From NCBI GenBank assembly GCA_050742455.1, contig JBOGIG010000122.1, positions 1 through 24,819 on the forward strand: 24,819 nt of DNA, in the 5' to 3' direction. Position 1 is the first letter of the stretch. The number at the start of each line of letters is the position of its first letter. Source of the stretch: JBOGIG01 sp050742455 (GTDB lineage: Bacteria; Actinomycetota; Acidimicrobiia; Acidimicrobiales; JBOGIG01). This document shows, piece by piece, positions 20,254 through 24,819 of this stretch. The position numbers were made by a program, and so were the translations under genes. The notes below the pieces were generated by a model. That model was not told where the DNA came from and made no database searches. It saw only the letters and a program-made list of their open reading frames with translations.

Positions 20254-21639
20254 ATGGCTGACTTCGTACCCCACACCCCCGAAGAGATCGAGGCCATGCT
20301 GGCCTTTCTCGGGCTCTCCGACACATCCGAGCTCTTCGAGGTAGTGCCCGAAGCCGTTCGCTTGGCGCAGGGACTGGATCTGCCCGTCGGTCTGGCCCAG
20401 GCCGACGTTGGCGAACGCCTCGATCGCCTGGCCCGTCTCAACTCCAGCTCCGAGCTCGTGTGCTTTGCCGGAGCCGGCGCCTACGATCACGACATCCCGG
20501 CAGTGACGCGTTCTCTGGCCGGCCGCTCGGAGTTCGTCACTGCCTATACCCCCTACCAGCCTGAAGTGGCCCAGGGTGTCCTCCAGGCCCTGTTCGAGTT
20601 CCAAACCATGATCAGCCGTCTGTCGGGACTGGCGGTGTCCAACGCCTCGCTGTACGACGGCGCCAGCTCCTGCGTGGAGGCGCTTAACTTGGCCACCGCC
20701 GCCACCGGGCGTTCGGCAGTGTGGATGTCCGACGGGGTCCATCCCCACTGGAGAGCGGTGGTGACCACATTTGCCCGAGGCACCGGTCACGACATCGCCT
20801 CCATCCCCCTGGTCGGGGGAACCACCCGGTGGCCCGATCCGGCCACCTACGACAGATCTGGGGTGGGAGCCATGACCGCTTCCGCCGATGGCCCCCCGGC
20901 GGCAATCGTGGTGGCCTATCCGAACTTCTTGGGATGTCTGGAGGACCTTGATACCGTCCGCCGGGTAGCCAGCGAGACCGGAGCCATGATGGTGGTGGCC
21001 TTTGATCCCGTAGCGGCGGGAGTGCTCCGCAGCGTGGGAGGGGCTGGGGCCGACGTGGTGGTGGGGGAGGGCCAGGCACTCGGCACCGCCCTCAACTTCG
21101 GCGGACCGTATCTGGGGTTGTTCGCGTGCACCATGGCCCAGGTAAGGCGCCTTCCGGGTCGCCTGGTTGGCGAGACCGTCGACGGCCAGGGCCGTCGATC
21201 CTATGTGACCACGCTCCGAGCCCGGGAACAGGACATCCGGCGGGAGAAGGCCTCCTCGAATGTGTGTACCAACCAGACCCTCATGGCCGTTACCGCGGCG
21301 ATCCAGCTGGGTTGGTTGGGAACCTCGGGCCTGCGCGAGTTGGGACTGCGCTGTGCCCGGGGCGCCCGCTACTGCCGGGAGCTGCTCCTGGCCATAGAAG
21401 GAGTCGAGCCGTTGACCGACGCCGCGACATTTCGCGAGTTCGCCATTCGTACCCCCCTGGATCCCCGGACCGTTGTCGATCGGCTGGCCGAGGACGGCTT
21501 CCTGGCCGGGGTGGCCCTCGAGGATGACATGGGCGTGAAGGGGGCCGAGGGTAGCCTGCTGGTGGCGGTTACGGAGACAAGGACCAGGACCCAGATCGAC
21601 TCGTTCGCCTCGGCCTTTGAAAAGGCGGTCAAGCAGTGA
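20254..21639 (+). CDS. gcvPA: Glycine dehydrogenase (decarboxylating) subunit 1
   Basis: 461-residue alpha subunit of the split P-protein, which with the beta subunit decarboxylates glycine and passes the aminomethyl group to GcvH. Typical parts: FVPHTPEEIEAML opening, CFAGAGAYDHDIPAVTRSL, SEFVTAYTPYQPEVAQGVLQALFEFQTMI, LSGLAVSNASLYDGASS, GEGQALGTALNFGGPYLGLFA and RRSYVTTLRAREQDIRREKASSNVCTNQTLMAV. The subunit has no PLP lysine of its own, as expected. Length is close to usual (about 440-450). It starts 6 nt after gcvT and its TGA shares one base with the gcvPB ATG. Confidence 0.94.
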   Translation: MADFVPHTPEEIEAMLAFLGLSDTSELFEVVPEAVRLAQGLDLPVGLAQADVGERLDRLARLNSSSELVCFAGAGAYDHDIPAVTRSLAGRSEFVTAYTPYQPEVAQGVLQALFEFQTMISRLSGLAVSNASLYDGASSCVEALNLATAATGRSAVWMSDGVHPHWRAVVTTFARGTGHDIASIPLVGGTTRWPDPATYDRSGVGAMTASADGPPAAIVVAYPNFLGCLEDLDTVRRVASETGAMMVVAFDPVAAGVLRSVGGAGADVVVGEGQALGTALNFGGPYLGLFACTMAQVRRLPGRLVGETVDGQGRRSYVTTLRAREQDIRREKASSNVCTNQTLMAVTAAIQLGWLGTSGLRELGLRCARGARYCRELLLAIEGVEPLTDAATFREFAIRTPLDPRTVVDRLAEDGFLAGVALEDDMGVKGAEGSLLVAVTETRTRTQIDSFASAFEKAVKQ

Positions 21640-23252
21640 TGTCAGAACCATTGGCACCCCGGGAACCATTGGCACCCAGGGAACCGGGGGCTCCGGGCTC
21701 ACCCCGCAGTACCCCGGCTGCCGGGGGACAGGCCCTCAGCGCCCCCATGATCGGACGGGCCGAGGAGCCCACTCTTTTCGAATTGTCCCAGCCGGGTCGC
21801 CGGGCCTGGTCCTTTCGTACCAGCGACTTGCCCGAATGGGGCGCCGAGGAGCTGGTGCCGCCCGACCATCTGCGCCCGCCGGGAGAGGGGCCGGCCGTGG
21901 CCGAGGTTTCCGAACGGGACCTGGTCGGGCACTTCACCCGCTTGGCCCACCGTCAGTATTCCATCGACTTGGGGGCCTATCCCTTGGGGTCGTGCACCAT
22001 GAAGTACAACCCCAAAATATGCGACGAGATTGCCGCCCTTCCCGGTCTGTCCCGGGCTCACCCGGCCGCACCGGCCCTGGCCTCCCAGGGTTGGATGGAG
22101 ATCCTGGTCGCACTGGAGGAGGCCTTGAATGCCATCACCGGGATGGCGGCCGCTACCCTCCAGCCGGCGGCCGGAGCGGCCGGAGAGCTCACTGGGTTGT
22201 TGCTCATGCGGGCCTACCACGAATCCCTGGGACAGGAGCGCCGCCGCGTCATCATTCCCGACTCAGCTCACGGGACCAACCCGGCTTCGGTCACCCTGGG
22301 TGGCTATGAAGTGACCACCGTGGCCTCCGACGCCCGAGGCTGTGTCGACGTGGAAGCCCTCAATTCGGTGTTGGGGCCCGACGTGGCCGGGATCATGTTG
22401 ACCAATCCCAACACATTGGGATTGTTCGAAGAGGACATCGTTGCCATTGCCGATCTGGTCCACGCCGAGGGCGGTCTCCTCTACTACGACGGGGCTAACC
22501 TCAACGCCATCATGGGCGTGGTGAGGCCCGGCGACATGGGGTTCGACATCGTGCACATGAACCTGCACAAGACCTTTGCCACGCCCCACGGGGGAGGGGG
22601 ACCGGGGGCCGGTCCGGTTGCCGTTTCCTCTCGCCTGGTCGACTTCCTCCCTGGTCCGCGCCCGGAGCGTCTGGCCGGAGGAGGGTTCGGCTGGGTGAAA
22701 CCCACCCATTCCATCGGGCGGGTCCACTCCTGGCACGGCAATGCCATGGTCCTGGCCAGGGCCTATGCCTACATCCTTCTCAACGGCTCGGACGGACTTC
22801 ACAAAGTGTCGGAGACAGCCGTGCTCAACGCCAACTGGTTGCGTCGCCGCCTTAGCGCCAGCTACGAGATTCCCTTCGATCGCCCGTGCATGCACGAGTT
22901 GGTAATCTCGGCCTCCGGCCTGCGAAAGGAAACCGGGGTTAGGGCGCTTGACGTGGCCAAGCGTCTGATGGAGGAGGGCTTTCACGCACCCACGGTCTAC
23001 TTCCCCCTGATCGTGGACGAGGCCCTGATGATCGAACCCACCGAGACCGAGAGTCCCCAGACACTCGAGGCCCTGGCCCGTGCCCTGGACATGATCGCGG
23101 CCGAAGCCCATGCCGAGGCGGATGCTGGGGACACCCCCTCGGCCTATTCCGCGCCCCGCACCACCCCGGTGGGTCGCGTTGACGAGGCCCGCGCTGCTCG
23201 CAAGCTGATTCCGACCTGGGATGCACGAAACCCTGAGGGTGACCAGACGTGA
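21639..23252 (+). CDS. gcvPB: Glycine dehydrogenase (decarboxylating) subunit 2, with N-terminal repeat extension
   Basis: 537-residue beta subunit that carries the PLP cofactor: Lys311 in MNLHKTFATPHGGGGPGAGPV. Other signatures: YSIDLGAYPLGSCTMKYNP (107-125), SAHGTNPASV (209-218), TNPNTLGLFE, YYDGANLNAIMG. The core begins around residue 43 (EEPTLFELS); before it lies an extra segment of about 40 residues holding EPLAPR EPLAPR EPGAPG repeats, not found in typical subunit 2. A further tail (about 490-537) rich in Ala/Pro runs to the end. GTG at 21636 could replace the ATG at 21639; the ATG is preferred because it overlaps the gcvPA stop as TGATG. Last of the gcv genes. Confidence 0.93.
   Translation: MSEPLAPREPLAPREPGAPGSPRSTPAAGGQALSAPMIGRAEEPTLFELSQPGRRAWSFRTSDLPEWGAEELVPPDHLRPPGEGPAVAEVSERDLVGHFTRLAHRQYSIDLGAYPLGSCTMKYNPKICDEIAALPGLSRAHPAAPALASQGWMEILVALEEALNAITGMAAATLQPAAGAAGELTGLLLMRAYHESLGQERRRVIIPDSAHGTNPASVTLGGYEVTTVASDARGCVDVEALNSVLGPDVAGIMLTNPNTLGLFEEDIVAIADLVHAEGGLLYYDGANLNAIMGVVRPGDMGFDIVHMNLHKTFATPHGGGGPGAGPVAVSSRLVDFLPGPRPERLAGGGFGWVKPTHSIGRVHSWHGNAMVLARAYAYILLNGSDGLHKVSETAVLNANWLRRRLSASYEIPFDRPCMHELVISASGLRKETGVRALDVAKRLMEEGFHAPTVYFPLIVDEALMIEPTETESPQTLEALARALDMIAAEAHAEADAGDTPSAYSAPRTTPVGRVDEARAARKLIPTWDARNPEGDQT
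21645..21698 (+). repeat. 18-bp in-frame tandem repeat at the start of gcvPB
   Basis: Units at 21645, 21663 and 21681 encode EPLAPR, EPLAPR and EPGAPG. The first two differ at one base. They sit immediately after the start codon. Confidence 0.75.
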
Positions 23253-23278
23253 CAGCCGTCGACGACCGGACGTGACAG
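23241..23278 (+). repeat. Direct repeat spanning the gcvPB stop
   Basis: GACCAGACGTGACAG (23241-23255) and GACCGGACGTGACAG (23264-23278) match at 14 of 15 bases with 8 bp between. The first copy contains the gcvPB TGA stop codon. Confidence 0.7.
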
Positions 23279-23334
23279 GCGAAGTCTTCTAACCTGGTCG
23301 TTTCAGCTTGCGGAGGCAAGGGAAGGAAGGGCTC

Positions 23335-23646
23335 ATGACAGTCAAACTCACGGTGATCTACGACAATCCCACAGATCCGGTGGCATTCGAGGAGCACTAC
23401 ACATCGGTTCACATCCCAATAGCCGGCTCGATCCCGGGAGTGCGCAAGGCGGAGTTGGCCAAGGTGTTTCCCAAAGAGGACGGCTCGCCCACCCCGGCCT
23501 ATCGAGTGGCCGAGTTGTACTTCGACGACTACAAGGCTGCTGTCGAAGCCATCAATACCCCCGAGGGGCAAAAGGCCCTGGCCGATGCCCAAGAGATCGG
23601 CCAAGCCGGGGTCAAGTTCTTATTGTGCGACATCGAAACCGGGTAA
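23335..23646 (+). CDS. EthD family protein (dimeric alpha-beta barrel)
   Basis: 103-residue small protein of the EthD family: VKLTVIYDNPTDPVAFEEHYTSVHIPIAGSIPGVRKAEL (3-41) has the family His-containing HYxxVHIPIA stretch, followed by a ferredoxin-like strand pattern. EthD-like proteins form dimeric barrels and act as isomerases/decyclases or helpers of ring-opening pathways; which applies here is unknown. The ATG at 23335 is supported by a GGAAGGAAGGG box just before it; a longer frame starting nine codons upstream overlaps that box and is unlikely. Follows gcvPB by 82 bp with its own ribosome site, and converges on the LLM gene. Confidence 0.85.
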   Translation: MTVKLTVIYDNPTDPVAFEEHYTSVHIPIAGSIPGVRKAELAKVFPKEDGSPTPAYRVAELYFDDYKAAVEAINTPEGQKALADAQEIGQAGVKFLLCDIETG

Positions 23647-23673
23647 GCACGACCGACCAGGTAAGCCGACCGA
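23642..23673 (+). repeat. Direct repeat spanning the EthD stop
   Basis: GGTAAGCACGACCGA (23642-23656) and GGTAAGCCGACCGA (23660-23673) differ only by a one-base indel; the first copy contains the EthD TAA stop codon. Confidence 0.65.
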
Positions 23674-23676
23674 ACG

Positions 23677-24819
23677 CTATTGGGGCGCGGGATGCTCTGA
23701 GTAATGGTCTTGCACCGCCTTCATCACCGCTCCGGTGGCGGCGCCGATGAACTCCGGTCGGTTCTCGGCCGCCCAGTCCCTGCTCTGCACCAACGATCGG
23801 GCCGAATCCTGGAACTGGGGCATAACCTGGCGGGCAAACAGCTCATAGGAGTTGGCCGTGGCCACCCGGTCAGCCCATTCGTGGGCCATGAACAGGTAGG
23901 TACCGAATCCGCCCGACTGGTCGATGAGCCGGTGGATTTGGGCCGCCGCCATCTCCGGAGTGCCGATGACGGCGAACCCGGTGGCATTGATGGTGTCGAC
24001 CAACTCCTCGGTGTCACTGGCCTCGGGAGCCAGGGGCAATGCGGCGACCCGGCGAAAATAGTCAACCCAGTCGGCCAAGCCGTAAGCCACCTCGGCCCGG
24101 GCCTGCTCCTCGGTGGGCGCAATGTGCATGGGACCGACCAGACGCCATCCTCGCCGATCCACGGAGGTGCCGAACTCATCGGCCCTCTCCTCCATCACCC
24201 TCCAATGGTTGCCCAGCACGTCGAACCCTCCGGCCGAAGTAGCACCGATGGACAACAGGTTCAGCCCGAAGCGTCCAGCCGCTCGGGGCCCGGCGGGGGA
24301 CACCTGAGCGGCCACCGCGATCTCGAAGCGTGGGTTGGAGTAGGGGCGGAGGTGGAGCCGGGCCTGGCGCAGGGTGAACCAGTCCGTAGACCGGTCAACC
24401 AACTCCGATCCGTCGAGGAGAGCCAGGATGGCCTCTAAGGATTCCTCCATCATCTCTCGCTGACGCATGGGGTCGATGCCCATCATGAAGGCATCGCTCG
24501 GCAGGGCGCCGGGCCCGACCCCAAACATCACCCGCCCCCGGGTGAGATGGTCGAGCAGCACCATGCGGTCGGCCAGGATGAGTGGCTGATGATAAGGCAG
24601 TGAGCTCACCCCCGTGCCGAGACGGATGTGACTGGTCCGGGCGGCGGCGGCGGCAATGAACACCTCGGGCGAGGCGATGATCTCGAATCCGGCAGAGTGA
24701 TGTTCCCCGATCCAGGCTTCGTCGAAGCCCAATTGGTCCAAGCGGACCATTAGCTCCAAGTCCCTTTCCAGGGCCAGGGTGGGATTCTGCCCGGCCGGAT
24801 GGAAGGGAGCCATGAAAAC
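23677..24819 (-). CDS. LLM-class flavin-dependent oxidoreductase (5' end beyond window)
   Basis: Luciferase-like TIM-barrel oxidoreductase, at least 381 residues. The frame is still open at the window edge and the first codons visible (V F M A P F H P A G Q N P T L A L E R D) fit the interior of a family N-terminus that usually begins MRFGLFMAPFHP, so the true start lies a few codons outside. Recognisable: LDQLGFDEAWIGEHHSAGFEII, RLGTGVSSLPYHQPLILADRMVLLDHLTRGRVMFGVGPG. These resemble limonene 1,2-monooxygenase-like (LimB-type) LLM proteins. Cofactor (FMN or F420) and substrate cannot be told. Converges on the EthD gene with a 30-bp gap. Confidence 0.87.
   Translation of the reverse strand, partial: VFMAPFHPAGQNPTLALERDLELMVRLDQLGFDEAWIGEHHSAGFEIIASPEVFIAAAAARTSHIRLGTGVSSLPYHQPLILADRMVLLDHLTRGRVMFGVGPGALPSDAFMMGIDPMRQREMMEESLEAILALLDGSELVDRSTDWFTLRQARLHLRPYSNPRFEIAVAAQVSPAGPRAAGRFGLNLLSIGATSAGGFDVLGNHWRVMEERADEFGTSVDRRGWRLVGPMHIAPTEEQARAEVAYGLADWVDYFRRVAALPLAPEASDTEELVDTINATGFAVIGTPEMAAAQIHRLIDQSGGFGTYLFMAHEWADRVATANSYELFARQVMPQFQDSARSLVQSRDWAAENRPEFIGAATGAVMKAVQDHYSEHPAPQ

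Noticed and set aside
21639..21700. CRISPR-like or mobile repeat
   Set aside because: Repeats are contiguous, in-frame and coding, with no spacers, transposase or terminal inverted repeats.
19933..21702. 589-codon open frame on the minus strand
   Set aside because: Antisense shadow of gcvT and gcvPA; Gly/His-rich with no recognisable domain, typical of GC-rich third-position effects.
22263..23111. 282-codon minus-strand frame over gcvPB
   Set aside because: Antisense to a clear PLP subunit; no domain or ribosome site.

Overview
The window is high-GC bacterial chromosomal DNA from an actinobacterium, most likely a lineage outside the classic Mycobacterium/Streptomyces groups (Acidimicrobiia-like; this placement is inference). 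Three things point there. The gene order CDP-alcohol phosphatidyltransferase - gcvH - garA - ftsR-type MerR - bifunctional nuclease - MerR - glycine decarboxylase matches the Mycobacterium tuberculosis Rv1822-Rv1832 neighbourhood. Several genes have no Shine-Dalgarno sequence but carry a TANNNT box 6-9 nt before the start codon, as expected for leaderless transcripts. The proteins also include an Rpf-type lytic transglycosylase and many LLM-class oxidoreductases.

Left part (1-12,400), mostly minus strand: a D-aminoacylase-type amidohydrolase cut by the window edge; a secreted SGNH esterase divergent from a PQQ-propeller lipoprotein; a COG4315-type lipoprotein; an SsuD-like LLM monooxygenase divergent from a Gfo/Idh/MocA dehydrogenase, the two sharing one bidirectional promoter core; a UBP-type zinc-finger protein; then a four-gene minus-strand block whose first three genes encode a TasA/camelysin-like exported protein, its dedicated SipW-type (Ser/His) signal peptidase and an exported FN3 protein, followed by a two-helix membrane protein. 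A leader of about 130 nt before the tasA-like gene can fold over almost its whole length and is the most interesting unexplained element here. Next come an alpha/beta hydrolase, an Rpf-type peptidoglycan hydrolase and a small protein made of two copies of a sigma-4-like helix-turn-helix.

Right part (12,539-23,646), all plus strand: CDP-alcohol phosphatidyltransferase; a nucleotidyltransferase fused to a degenerate phosphomannomutase domain; gcvH; a GarA ortholog with an added zinc ribbon; an FtsR-like MerR regulator with a very long linker; a bifunctional-nuclease family protein; a second MerR regulator; then gcvT-gcvPA-gcvPB (the P-protein is split, unlike in mycobacteria) and a small EthD-like protein. 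GcvH, T, PA and PB supply H, T and both halves of P of the glycine cleavage system (L-protein is not here); GarA and the MerR proteins are probable regulators of central nitrogen/carbon flux and cell division. A second, window-truncated LLM oxidoreductase closes the window on the minus strand.

A cross-cutting peculiarity is that 9- or 18-bp tandem micro-duplications occur repeatedly in gene ends and linkers (pgsA-like, ftsR, second merR and gcvPB genes, the 3,830 convergent gap, and around the gcvPB and EthD stop codons). No rRNA, tRNA, CRISPR array, insertion sequence or prophage gene was seen, and there is no gene-free stretch longer than about 290 bp.
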